Positions 36,272 through 45,019 of a stretch of DNA of 64,000 bases are shown piece after piece. Position numbers and translations under genes: made by a program. The stretch covers positions 1-64,000 of the forward strand of contig CAAFUF010000029.1 of assembly GCA_900766135.1 (NCBI GenBank). Reading direction: 5' to 3'. The notes below the pieces were generated by a model that was not told the DNA's origin, ran no database searches, and was given only the letters and a program-made list of their open reading frames with translations. Every line of letters begins with the position of its first letter. Position 1 is the stretch's first letter. Origin of the DNA: Paenibacillaceae bacterium (GTDB lineage: Bacteria; Bacillota; Bacilli; Paenibacillales; Paenibacillaceae).

Positions 36272-36667
36272 TTACCGTTCAATAAATTCCGCATACGCCT
36301 TGGCGTCCATCAAATTCGCCAACGCAAGGTTCGGATCCTCCTTCAGCCGAATGTGCACCATCCAACCTCCGTCGTAAGGCTCTTCATTCACGAGCTCCGG
36401 CGCGGTGTCCAGCTCCCCATTTACCGCCAGCACGGTACCGCTGACCGGCGTAAACAAATCCGCGACCGTCTTGACGGATTCGATCGTGCCGATGCCGTCC
36501 TGCGCTTCGATTTCCTGCCCGGGATCGGGCAGCTCCACGAACACGATATCGCCCAACCGATGCTGGGCCACGTCGGAAATGCCGATTTTTACCGTCCCGT
36601 CCCCCAAATCAAGCACCCACTCATGCTCATCGCTGTACCACACGTTTTCCCTGATCTCACTGGCCAA
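36272..36667 (-). CDS. gcvH: Glycine cleavage system H protein
   Basis: A 131-residue lipoyl carrier that shuttles the aminomethyl group between the P, T and L proteins. The lipoylation site is Lys66 in GTIESVKTVADLF, and YSDEHEWVLD is the family N-terminus. It starts from TTG at 36667 with a GAGGAGGAG site; no ATG is suitably placed. It is divergent from gcvT-gcvPA-gcvPB and has its own promoter. Confidence 0.94.
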   Translation of the reverse strand: MASEIRENVWYSDEHEWVLDLGDGTVKIGISDVAQHRLGDIVFVELPDPGQEIEAQDGIGTIESVKTVADLFTPVSGTVLAVNGELDTAPELVNEEPYDGGWMVHIRLKEDPNLALANLMDAKAYAEFIER

Positions 36668-36746
36668 GACAAGCTCCTCCTCTTTCCGGATGATCTATCA
36701 AACCCATCCCACCTTGCCGATTCTCGATCCTGGTGTTTCTTCGTTC

Positions 36747-36776
36747 AGATTATTCCAAACCTAGCTCCCATGTCAA
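36747..36776 (-). promoter_or_regulatory. gcvH promoter
   Basis: Minus-strand TTGACA (36771-36776) with AATAAT (36749-36754, 16-bp spacer) or TAATCT (18-bp spacer). Confidence 0.55.
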
Positions 36777-36866
36777 TATTATTAACACATTTGATAGAGT
36801 CTAGCAAAATGTAAGCGTAACCTTTCCCAATTAACGAAATATATTAAATTTATTATGATAACTTTA

Positions 36867-36895
36867 TTGACATTGAGATTGATTTTGAGTATTAA
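36867..36895 (+). promoter_or_regulatory. Promoter of the glycine riboswitch and gcv operon
   Basis: A perfect -35, TTGACA (36867-36872), a 17-bp spacer and TATTAA (36890-36895). The first aptamer begins about 20 bp downstream. Confidence 0.7.
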
Positions 36896-37035
36896 TGAGA
36901 TGTGTAAGCTGCGGTTGAAGGCAGGGGGAGAGATTACGATACGTCGTATTGTAACGCCGAAGGAGCAAGCCGCCATGCGGTGAATCTCTCAGGCAAAAGG
37001 ACCTCTGCCGGACGCAACTCTGGAGAGCATTCACG

Positions 37036-37228
37036 TAGAGGTAGTTCAAAAAGTCATCTTCCCATCACGAAGCTGTTCATACAGGGCGAGTCGGCATCGA
37101 ATCTTGAATTCAGCCGTGCCTTCCGTTGCTCACGTAGCTTCCAGCTACGCTGCGCTACTCAGTCCCTAGCTTCATCCAACCTTCTTGGTGCTGGAAACCT
37201 TACTTTTTGAACCTTTATCTAAATTGCC
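37036..37228. mobile_element. MITE-like insertion in glycine aptamer II
   Basis: It carries terminal inverted repeats GTTCAAAAAGT (37044-37054) and ACTTTTTGAAC (37202-37212), imperfectly extended outward to TAGA/TCTA. TCACG occurs on both flanks (37031-37035 and 37229-37233), as a 5-bp target duplication would. There is no coding capacity, so it would need a transposase supplied elsewhere. Exact ends are uncertain by several bases. Confidence 0.65.
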
Positions 37229-37298
37229 TCACGCGAATCACCCAAGGGGAAACCTGCGCAAGCTTCGGCGTTTGGGCGGGGTAACTCTCAGGTACAAG

Positions 37299-37356
37299 GG
37301 ACAGAGCCAGGAAGAACCGTCAGGTAAGCTGACGGGATTTCTTTGGCCTGTCCTTT
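37299..37356 (+). terminator. Glycine-riboswitch regulated terminator
   Basis: GGACAG-A-GCCAGGAAGAA-CCGTCAG pairs with CTGACGG-GATTTCTT-TGGC-CTGTCC, then TTTTTT. Its 5' arm includes the GGACAGAG that closes aptamer II, so the two structures exclude each other. Confidence 0.82.
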
Positions 37357-37403
37357 TTTGTTTTCCCAAAATCGGCCGATCCGGCCCTTTCGAGGTGATG
37401 GTA

Positions 37404-38564
37404 ATGTCCGAATCCGCTTTGCGGCGCACGCCGCTCTACTCCGGGTATGCGCGTTATGAGGGGGTCCGCTGCATCGATTTCGGCGGTTGGGAACTGCCGG
37501 TGCAGTTCAGCGGCATCCAAAAAGAGCATGAAGCCGTGCGCGAGCGCGCCGGATTGTTTGACGTCTCGCATATGGGCGAATTTTTCGTGGAGGGACCTGA
37601 GGCGGAACGCTTTTTGCAGCGCATGACGACCAACGACGCAACCCTGCTCGAGCCGGGCAAAGCCCAATACACCTTGCTGTGTTATCCCGATGGCGGCGTG
37701 GTGGACGATCTGTTGATCTATAAGCTGGATGAGGAGAAATACATGCTGGTGGTGAACGCCTCGAATATCGAAAAAGACTGGGATTGGCTGCTGCAGCACC
37801 TTCCCGCCGAAGGCGTAGCAATGCGAAACGCCTCCGATGAGACGGCCTTGCTCGCCGTGCAAGGACCGCTTGCCTCTTCCCTCCTCTCCCCGCTTTGCGA
37901 AGGGCAGGAGCCCGGAGTCTTGCGCCCGTTCACGTTTATCCGGGACGCGCGGGTCGCCGGCATTCCGGTACTGCTGTCGCGAACCGGGTATACGGGCGAA
38001 GACGGCTTCGAGTTGTATGTGGCAGCGGAACATGCGGAAGCGCTTTGGGATGTGTTGATGGACGCCGGAGCCCCCCTTGGACTGCTTCCTGCCGGGCTTG
38101 GCACCAGGGATACGCTGCGTTTCGAAGCCTGCCTGCCGTTATACGGGCAGGAGCTGGGACCGGATATCACCCCGCTTGAAGCGGGCTTGAACCGGTTCGT
38201 AAAGCTGGAGCAAAGCGATTTCATCGGCCGCGATGCCCTGGTCCGGCAGCGGAAGGATGGCATACCGCGCCGATTGGTCGGCCTCGAAATGATCGATCGC
38301 GGGATCCCTCGAACGCATTATCCGGTGTTTGCCGAAGGTTCGGAAGAACCGATCGGGGAAGTGACGACCGGTACGCAGTCGCCGACTTTGAAAAAGAACC
38401 TCGGGTTGGCGATCCTCGCAAGCCGCTATACCGAACCCGGCACGATCGTGGAGGTCGACATCCGCGGCAAACGGTTGAAGGCCAAGGTCGTCCCGCTGCC
38501 GTTCTATCGCCGAAACGAAAGCCGCGCCAAAGCGGTGAAAGGAGATATCGAAAACCGATGCTAA
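37404..38564 (+). CDS. gcvT: Glycine cleavage system T protein (aminomethyltransferase)
   Basis: A 386-residue folate-dependent enzyme that releases ammonia and methylene-tetrahydrofolate from the H protein. It has FDVSHMGEFFVEGPEAERFL near residue 48, and the folate-binding SRTGYTGEDGFELYV. The ATG at 37404 has a GAGGTG site 6 bp upstream; the frame continues upward through the riboswitch without coding there. Its end overlaps gcvPA by 7 bp. Confidence 0.95.
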   Translation: MSESALRRTPLYSGYARYEGVRCIDFGGWELPVQFSGIQKEHEAVRERAGLFDVSHMGEFFVEGPEAERFLQRMTTNDATLLEPGKAQYTLLCYPDGGVVDDLLIYKLDEEKYMLVVNASNIEKDWDWLLQHLPAEGVAMRNASDETALLAVQGPLASSLLSPLCEGQEPGVLRPFTFIRDARVAGIPVLLSRTGYTGEDGFELYVAAEHAEALWDVLMDAGAPLGLLPAGLGTRDTLRFEACLPLYGQELGPDITPLEAGLNRFVKLEQSDFIGRDALVRQRKDGIPRRLVGLEMIDRGIPRTHYPVFAEGSEEPIGEVTTGTQSPTLKKNLGLAILASRYTEPGTIVEVDIRGKRLKAKVVPLPFYRRNESRAKAVKGDIENRC

Positions 38565-39922
38565 AACACCGTTACCTGCCGTTAACCGAACAAGACCAAA
38601 CCGAAATGCTGGCGACCGTCGGCGCAGGCTCCGTACAGGAGCTGTTCAGCGACATCCCGGAGGGCATCCGCTTTCAAGGCGAGCTCCCGGTATCCCCGCG
38701 TCTGGACGAATACGCGCTCACCCGGCACTTATCCGCACTGGCCGGGCGCAACGCCGACACCGACCGATTCGCCAGCTTCCTTGGCGCCGGTCTTTACGAC
38801 CATCACATCCCTTCCGTCATTCAGCATGTCATATCCCGCTCGGAATTTTATACGGCCTACACTCCCTATCAGCCGGAAATCAGCCAAGGCGAGCTGCAGG
38901 CAATTTTCGAATTCCAGTCGTACATCTGCGAGCTGACCGCCCTCAAGGTCGCCAATGCCAGCATGTACGACGGAGCCACCGCCTTAGCCGAGGCTGGCAA
39001 CCTGGCCGCAGCCGCCACCAAACGCAAGCAGCTGGTCGTCTCCCGCGCCGTCCATCCGGAAGCCCGCGAGGTGCTCGCCACCTACGCCCACGGTCTGAAC
39101 CTTGAGATTGTCGAGGTCGGCTGGGCGCAAGGCGTAACCGATCGCGAAGCGCTCGCCGCGGCCATCACGAAGGACACCGCTGCCGTGTTGATCCAGAACC
39201 CGAACTTCTTCGGTTCCCTGGAGGATCTTCGCGCCATCGGCGAATTGGCTCAAGCACACGGGAGCTTGCTGGTCGTGAGCAGCAATCCGCTGGCGCTTGG
39301 CTTGCTGGAAGCCCCGGGCAAGCTTGGGGCCGACATCGTCGTCGGCGATGCCCAGCCGCTTGGGTTAGCCCCTTCCTTCGGCGGACCGACTTGCGGTTTC
39401 TTCGCCGTATCGGAAGCGCATATGCGCCGGATGCCCGGCCGGATTGTCGGGCAGACGACCGACAAGAACGGCAAGCGGGGATTCGTCCTGACGCTGCAAG
39501 CGCGTGAGCAGCATATCCGCCGCGAGAAAGCGACCTCGAACATTTGCTCCAACCAGGCGCTGCTTGCCCTGGCCGCCTCCGTTTACTTATCCGTAATGGG
39601 TAAGCATGGGATGGCCGAGGTGGCGGAGCTGAATTTGCAGAAAAGCCATTATGCCCAAAAGACGTTGACCGCCATCCCTGGCGTAAGCGCCGCCTTTGAG
39701 TCGTCCTTCTTCAACGAGTTCGTGCTGCGGCTGCCTGAGGGGACCGATCATATCCGGCTGCAACAGGACTTACTCGCTGCCGGCTTCATCGGCGGGTACG
39801 ACCTTGGCCGCAGCTACCCCGAGCTGAACGGCCATCTGTTGATCGCCGTAACGGAGAAGCGCAGCAAAGCGGAAATCGACCAATTCGCCCGCGTACTGGA
39901 GGAATCGATATGCTCGAAATAA
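38558..39922 (+). CDS. gcvPA: Glycine dehydrogenase (decarboxylating) subunit 1
   Basis: A 454-residue N-terminal-type half of the split P protein used by Firmicutes. Motifs include SRSEFYTAYTPYQPEISQGE and GGPTCGFFAVSEAHMRRMPG. It pairs with GcvPB to decarboxylate glycine. Overlap with gcvT (7 bp) and gcvPB (13 bp) implies tight translational coupling. Confidence 0.95.
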   Translation: MLKHRYLPLTEQDQTEMLATVGAGSVQELFSDIPEGIRFQGELPVSPRLDEYALTRHLSALAGRNADTDRFASFLGAGLYDHHIPSVIQHVISRSEFYTAYTPYQPEISQGELQAIFEFQSYICELTALKVANASMYDGATALAEAGNLAAAATKRKQLVVSRAVHPEAREVLATYAHGLNLEIVEVGWAQGVTDREALAAAITKDTAAVLIQNPNFFGSLEDLRAIGELAQAHGSLLVVSSNPLALGLLEAPGKLGADIVVGDAQPLGLAPSFGGPTCGFFAVSEAHMRRMPGRIVGQTTDKNGKRGFVLTLQAREQHIRREKATSNICSNQALLALAASVYLSVMGKHGMAEVAELNLQKSHYAQKTLTAIPGVSAAFESSFFNEFVLRLPEGTDHIRLQQDLLAAGFIGGYDLGRSYPELNGHLLIAVTEKRSKAEIDQFARVLEESICSK

Positions 39923-41439
39923 AAGAGACGAAGCCCGATGAATTGTTGATTTTTGAGCGCAGCCGTCCCGGACGGGTCGGCTATTCCTTGCCGGAATGCG
40001 ACGTCCCGGCCATCCCGAAAGAAGAACTGGTGCCGCAGGGCATGCTGCGGAGCGAAGGCTTGGCATTTCCCGAAGTGTACGAGGTGGACGTGATTCGCCA
40101 TTACACCGCGTTGTCCCGCCGGAACTTCGGGGTGGATAACGGATTTTATCCGCTCGGCTCCTGTACGATGAAATACAATCCGAAGGTCAACGAGGACGTA
40201 GCGCGTTACCCCGGTCTGGCGAAAATCCATCCCTATCAGCCGGAGGAAAGCGTGCAAGGGGCTTTGGAACTGATGTACCGCCTGCAGCAGGATTTGGCCG
40301 GACTCACCGGCATGGACGAGGTGACGCTGCAGCCGGCCGCCGGGGCCCATGGCGAATGGACCGGCTTGATGATGATCCGCGCCTACCATGAAAGCCGCGG
40401 CGAGAAGCGCACCAAAGTGATCGTGCCGGACTCCTCCCACGGCACGAACCCAGCCAGCGCCTCGGTCGCGGGTTTCGAGACGGTGACCATCCCGTCCACC
40501 GCCCGGGGCATGGTGGACCTGGACGCGCTGCGCGCCGCCGTCGGGGAAGACACGGCTGCGCTGATGCTCACCAACCCGAACACGCTGGGCTTGTTCGAGG
40601 AACAAATCCTGGAGATCGCCGACATCGTGCACGAAGCCGGCGGCCTGCTGTATTATGATGGCGCGAATTCCAACGCGATCATGGGGATCGCCCGCCCCGG
40701 CGACATGGGTTTTGACGTCGTGCACCTCAACCTGCACAAAACGATGAGCACCCCGCACGGCGGCGGCGGCCCCGGTGCCGGACCGGTCGGCGTGAAGCAG
40801 CGGCTGGTTCCGTTTCTGCCCGAGCCGAGAATCGTTAAGAGCGAAACCGGCCGGTACGCCATCCAAGGCGCGCGTTCCGAAGGAACAGCTGGCGATCCGG
40901 CTGGCGGCGGCTCCAATTGCGGATCGGTTAACTCGATCGGCCGGGTGAAAGCTTTTTACGGCAACTTCGGAATCCTTGTCCGCGCTTATGCGTACATCCG
41001 CAGTCTCGGCCCGGAAGGACTCCGCCAAGTATCGGAGAACGCCGTGCTGAACGCCAACTATATGATGAAGCGCTTGGCACCCTACTACGACTTGCCCTAT
41101 CCGGATCAACCGTGCAAACACGAATTCGTCATGTCGGGCAGCGGTCTGGCGAAATACGGCATCCGCACGCTGGACGTCGCCAAGCGGCTGCTGGACTTCG
41201 GCTATCATCCGCCAACCATTTACTTCCCGCTGAACGTAGAAGAATGCCTGATGATCGAGCCGACGGAAACCGAAAGCAAGGAAACGCTGGACGGCTTTAT
41301 CGACGTCATGATCGCCATTGCCAAGGAAGCCGAGACGAACCCGGATTTGCTGCGGAGCGCCCCGCACACCACCCCGGTTACGCGTCTGGACGAAACCGGC
41401 GCCGCCCGGAAGCCGGTGTTGAACTGTGCTTGCGGGTGA
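39910..41439 (+). CDS. gcvPB: Glycine dehydrogenase (decarboxylating) subunit 2
   Basis: A 509-residue PLP-binding half of the P protein. The cofactor Lys lies in HLNLHKTMSTPHGGGGPG near residue 278. Other motifs are FYPLGSCTMKYNPKVNED and DSSHGTNPASAS. Its length is slightly above the usual 485-490 because of a Thr/Pro/Arg tail. It ends 14 bp before a strong terminator. Confidence 0.95.
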   Translation: MLEIKETKPDELLIFERSRPGRVGYSLPECDVPAIPKEELVPQGMLRSEGLAFPEVYEVDVIRHYTALSRRNFGVDNGFYPLGSCTMKYNPKVNEDVARYPGLAKIHPYQPEESVQGALELMYRLQQDLAGLTGMDEVTLQPAAGAHGEWTGLMMIRAYHESRGEKRTKVIVPDSSHGTNPASASVAGFETVTIPSTARGMVDLDALRAAVGEDTAALMLTNPNTLGLFEEQILEIADIVHEAGGLLYYDGANSNAIMGIARPGDMGFDVVHLNLHKTMSTPHGGGGPGAGPVGVKQRLVPFLPEPRIVKSETGRYAIQGARSEGTAGDPAGGGSNCGSVNSIGRVKAFYGNFGILVRAYAYIRSLGPEGLRQVSENAVLNANYMMKRLAPYYDLPYPDQPCKHEFVMSGSGLAKYGIRTLDVAKRLLDFGYHPPTIYFPLNVEECLMIEPTETESKETLDGFIDVMIAIAKEAETNPDLLRSAPHTTPVTRLDETGAARKPVLNCACG

Positions 41440-41452
41440 GCCCGATCAACAC

Positions 41453-41486
41453 AAAAGAGATGCTGCCGTTACGCAGCATCTCTTTT
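41453..41486. terminator. Terminator between gcvPB and uppP
   Basis: An AGAGATGCTGC/GCAGCATCTCT stem with CGTTAC loop and T8 on the plus strand (A4 on the left, so weakly bidirectional) separates two converging genes. Confidence 0.88.
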
Positions 41487-41522
41487 TTTTGTTTTGGGTA
41501 CTTCAACTGAATGTTGCATTAC

Positions 41523-42377
41523 CTAGAAATAAACCACCCAGATCACGATCGCCAGCAGAATGCGGTACACCGCAAACGGCACCAGCTTGATCCGGTCGAT
41601 CAGCTTCAAGAAAAACCGGATCGACAACAGCGCAAACACGAAGGCGCTAATGAAGCCCACCACAAAAAACGGCAGCGCATCCATCGTGAAGTATTCCAGA
41701 TTTTTCACCAGGGAAATCAAGCTGGCCCCCGCCATGAACGGAACGGCCATAATAAAGGTGAAATCAGCCGCCGCGCGGTGGCTTAAGCCGAGCAGTACCC
41801 CGCCGGAAATCGTCGAGCCTGAACGCGAGAAACCCGGCCAGATCGAAAGGCATTGGAACAAGCCGATGCTGAACGCTTGCTTGTACGAAATTTGATCGAC
41901 GGTCTCCACACTTACTTGCTTCGGCGCGAACCGGTCGGCAGCGATCATCAGCAGCGCTCCGATGACCAAACCGATCAACACCGTCGCCGTGGAAAACAGG
42001 TGCTCATCGATGTAATCCTCGAACAACACGCCAAGAACCCCGGCAGGAATCAGCCCAACGATCACCTGCATCAGCTTCAACCGCGGCCCGCTCTGTCCAG
42101 CCGCCGACGTTCCCTTCGCCTTCCCCGGCATCCAGCGCGACAGTCCCAGCAAATCGATAAATCGGTTGCGGAACACGACCAGGACGGCCAAAATCGAACC
42201 GAGTTGAATCACCACTTTAAACGTATTCGCCACATACTTCGAACCGAGCAGTTCCCCGGTTTTCAGCCACATGTCGTCGACAATGATCATATGCCCCGTG
42301 GAGGACACCGGAGCAAACTCCGTTAATCCCTCCACCAGGCCAAGAATAATCGCTTTAATGAGTTCCAAAAAATTCAT
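41523..42377 (-). CDS. uppP: Undecaprenyl-diphosphatase
   Basis: A 284-residue membrane enzyme (BacA/UppP family) that recycles the lipid carrier for wall synthesis and gives bacitracin tolerance. The conserved EGLTEFAPVSSTGHMI and the second motif PGFSRSGSTISGG are intact. About eight membrane segments. It sits downstream of a DedA gene and near a BceAB-type peptide transporter, all concerned with carrier-lipid or envelope stress. Confidence 0.95.
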   Translation of the reverse strand: MNFLELIKAIILGLVEGLTEFAPVSSTGHMIIVDDMWLKTGELLGSKYVANTFKVVIQLGSILAVLVVFRNRFIDLLGLSRWMPGKAKGTSAAGQSGPRLKLMQVIVGLIPAGVLGVLFEDYIDEHLFSTATVLIGLVIGALLMIAADRFAPKQVSVETVDQISYKQAFSIGLFQCLSIWPGFSRSGSTISGGVLLGLSHRAAADFTFIMAVPFMAGASLISLVKNLEYFTMDALPFFVVGFISAFVFALLSIRFFLKLIDRIKLVPFAVYRILLAIVIWVVYF

Positions 42378-42392
42378 TTCCTCGGTTTCTCC

Positions 42393-43028
42393 TTATTCCC
42401 CTGTTTTGATGTTGCCGCGCGCCCCGCTTCTTCTCCGGCGCAGCCAGAGTACGGCCACAAGCAGCACGCCTGCCGCGATAACGGCATAAGCGATGTTGGA
42501 GTAAACGTCCATGAAGGCGACGATTTCTTCCCAGGACCCCCCTACCGCCGCACCGAGCAGGACGAGAGCCACGTTCCAAATGAGCGTCCCGATGGTCGTG
42601 AACAGCAGGAACAGGCCGAATTTCATTTTGGACATGCCGGCCGGGATGGAAATCAGGCTGCGGATCAGCGGAACCATTCGGCAAAAGAGCACCGTCCAAT
42701 AACCGTACCGGTCGAACCAGGCATCCGCGCGGCGGACGTCTTCTTTTTTCAGGCGCAGGAACCGTCCGTAACGGTCAATCCACCTTTCCAGTCGGTCGAC
42801 GTTAACCAGATATCCGATCCCGTACAGGATCACAGCGCCAAACACCGATCCCAGCGTTGAGAAGACGATGACCCCAATCGGCGTCAAGCTCGTATAGGTG
42901 GTCATGAATCCGCCGAATGTTAAGATCACTTCCGACGGAATCGGAGGAAACACGTTTTCCAAGGCAATGAGCAGAAAGACGCCAAAATAACCGAACTGCT
43001 CCATAAAGTCCGTAATCCAGTTCTCCAC
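42393..43028 (-). CDS. DedA-family membrane protein
   Basis: A 211-residue protein with the PPIPSEVILTFGGFMTT and FCRMVPLIRSLISIPAGMSKM motifs of the DedA/SNARE-associated family. Some DedA proteins flip undecaprenyl phosphate back across the membrane. It lies 15 bp before uppP, so carrier-lipid recycling by the pair is a reasonable inference. About five hydrophobic segments. Confidence 0.88.
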   Translation of the reverse strand: MENWITDFMEQFGYFGVFLLIALENVFPPIPSEVILTFGGFMTTYTSLTPIGVIVFSTLGSVFGAVILYGIGYLVNVDRLERWIDRYGRFLRLKKEDVRRADAWFDRYGYWTVLFCRMVPLIRSLISIPAGMSKMKFGLFLLFTTIGTLIWNVALVLLGAAVGGSWEEIVAFMDVYSNIAYAVIAAGVLLVAVLWLRRRRSGARGNIKTGE

Positions 43029-43045
43029 TTCGTACCTCCATTAAA

Positions 43046-45019
43046 TTAGCGAATCGCTTTTTTGACATTGCGTAAATATCGGGCCCGAATGAAGAAGAAA
43101 TAGGCCACTTGCACCAGCAAAAAGCTGGCCAGGATCACCACCGTCTGCCAAGCGACGGAGAAATTGAACAAGCTTTGCATGGCCTTGAACGCGAACAGGC
43201 TGTGCACGATCGCCAGCGCAATCGGTACGAAGAACAACAGCCCAACTTGGCGGGTAACGATCCGGGACAGTTCTTTGTCCGTGAGGCCCAGCTTAGCCAG
43301 CGCCCCATATTGCCTCCGGTCATACGCCAAATCGCTGTACAGCCGGAAGTAAAGGAAGCTCCCTGCCGCGATGAAAAATACGGTGCCCACCAGCAAAGCG
43401 AAAAACAACAGTGCCCGGTACGTCGTCCGCTGTACTTCAGCCAATGTTCCGCTGACGGTCATGGCGTAGGGCCGGTCCATCTCGTAGCTCATTCTTCCGT
43501 TATCGGTCAGCTCCGCGGCCAGGCCGCGGGTGAGCTTCGGATCCTCCACGTAAAACCCGGTGAACCGGTCCGTGCGAATCCCGCCGCCTTCCTTCACCGC
43601 AGCCGTCTTCAGCCGTTCCAGCAAGGCATCGCTAACCACCAGACCGGAGAACGAACCTTCCCGATCGTCACCGGCGGTTAGGGTCAGGTTCTCGGGAATG
43701 GCTACATGCTGCGTAACGCCGATCTCGCGAACGGGCATCTCCGGCGCGCCTTTAAACGTGTAGGTGACCGGCTTCCGCTGCGCGAGCAGCGGCTGCTCCC
43801 GCTCCGAGCCGAGCAACAGCAGCGCTTCTCCGTCTTCCGGCGGGGCCTCGGAAACCGCGATCCCCGCCGCCGCGAGAAGCTGCTTGTATTCGGCGAACGA
43901 GATCAGCGGCAGGCGCTCCAGCGCCGTGGATGGGCTGGATGACGCCACTTCCGCGAGGGTGATCGGCAGGCTAACCGTGCGGTAAGCGATCCCTCGCGAC
44001 GCAAGCTCGCCGCGAATCGCGTCCAGGTACCCAGCCGCGGCATCGCCGTCCCCTTTGGACACATAGGCGATCTCCACCGGATAGTCCTGATCGAATTGAT
44101 CCGCCAACCGATTCACCGAGGCGAACGCACCAACCGCGCAGAACGTGACCGTCGAGATGACCGTCACGAGGAAGAACATCCGCGCATTCTCTTTCATCCG
44201 GTAAGCCAAGCTCGATAGGGTGACCAAATTCGTTTTTTTCCAATAATAGGCCAAATGCCGCTTTGCCCTTTGAATCAAAAACACGCTCAACTGCGTGTAG
44301 AAGAAATACGTGCCCGCGATCGTCATCGCCGTGACCGGCAGCATGCGGATCAGCACGTTCGAGGCCGTGGCCGTGGCCGCCAGCAGGTAGCTGGCGCCAA
44401 GCAAACCCGCCGCAAGCAGCGTTAATGCCAGGGAAGCCTGCGGTGGCCGGGCAGGCTTCATCTCGGCCTGGAACAGCTCGATCAGCCGGTGCGAGCCCAG
44501 CAAAATCGTCGTGCAAAGCGAAATCAGCAGAAACAAGAGCGAGAACGCCCCCAGCGTTAACAGCAGGCCCGGCCAAGGCACATGGAAGGCCAGTTGCGGA
44601 ACGCCTAGCAGATTGGAGCCGGCCATCAGAAACAGTTTGGCCAGTAAAAGCCCCCCGCCGATGCCGCAAACCAACGATCCCGCGCCGATCAGCATATTTT
44701 CCAGGAATACCAGCTTACGCAGCTGTTTTTCGGTCATGCCGTGCAGCAGTAAAATCCCGAACTCGCGTTTGCGCGAACGTAGGAAGGAGCCTACCGAATA
44801 GATCACGAAGAAGAAGACAAACACGTACATGATTGCTTCGGCTGCCCATAAGACCAGCACGGCCGAATGATACGTGACCTCCTGCTGAAGGCCGGGATGA
44901 AACAGAAACAGCGCACAGACGAAAAAGATCATGACCGAAAACGAGCTGCTCAGAAAATAAGCGGCATACGTTCGTTTGTTCCGCAGGACATTGTTATAGG
45001 CGAATTGACGAAAGGTCAT
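43046..45019 (-). CDS. BceB-type ABC transporter permease
   Basis: A 657-residue permease with FtsX-type domains, about ten membrane segments, and a large extracellular loop (residues about 320-540). These proteins sense antimicrobial peptides and free their lipid targets. The ATG at 45019 follows GGAGGAG and overlaps the ATPase gene by 26 bp. The start MTFRQFAYNNVLRNKRTYAA is typical of the family. The peptide detected is unknown. Confidence 0.9.
   Translation of the reverse strand: MTFRQFAYNNVLRNKRTYAAYFLSSSFSVMIFFVCALFLFHPGLQQEVTYHSAVLVLWAAEAIMYVFVFFFVIYSVGSFLRSRKREFGILLLHGMTEKQLRKLVFLENMLIGAGSLVCGIGGGLLLAKLFLMAGSNLLGVPQLAFHVPWPGLLLTLGAFSLLFLLISLCTTILLGSHRLIELFQAEMKPARPPQASLALTLLAAGLLGASYLLAATATASNVLIRMLPVTAMTIAGTYFFYTQLSVFLIQRAKRHLAYYWKKTNLVTLSSLAYRMKENARMFFLVTVISTVTFCAVGAFASVNRLADQFDQDYPVEIAYVSKGDGDAAAGYLDAIRGELASRGIAYRTVSLPITLAEVASSSPSTALERLPLISFAEYKQLLAAAGIAVSEAPPEDGEALLLLGSEREQPLLAQRKPVTYTFKGAPEMPVREIGVTQHVAIPENLTLTAGDDREGSFSGLVVSDALLERLKTAAVKEGGGIRTDRFTGFYVEDPKLTRGLAAELTDNGRMSYEMDRPYAMTVSGTLAEVQRTTYRALLFFALLVGTVFFIAAGSFLYFRLYSDLAYDRRQYGALAKLGLTDKELSRIVTRQVGLLFFVPIALAIVHSLFAFKAMQSLFNFSVAWQTVVILASFLLVQVAYFFFIRARYLRNVKKAIR

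Larger units (their letters stand above)
36919..37362 (+). ncRNA. Tandem glycine riboswitch, second aptamer interrupted
   Basis: Aptamer I is complete at 36919-37008: P1 arms GCAGG and CTCTGC, with GGGAGAG, CGCCGAAGGAGCAA and ATCTCTCAGGCAAAAGGAC. The linker CGGACGCAACTCTGGAGAG opens aptamer II, whose other elements (CACCCAAGGGGAAA, AACTCTCAGGTACAAG, GGACAGAG) do not appear until 37238-37308. About 193 bp of foreign sequence sits between. The terminator at 37299-37356 uses the 3' side of aptamer II, as expected for a glycine-activated switch. Confidence 0.85.

Noticed and set aside
37185..37403. Upstream extension of the gcvT frame
   Set aside because: It passes through the glycine riboswitch and its terminator; the GcvT family start is at 37404.
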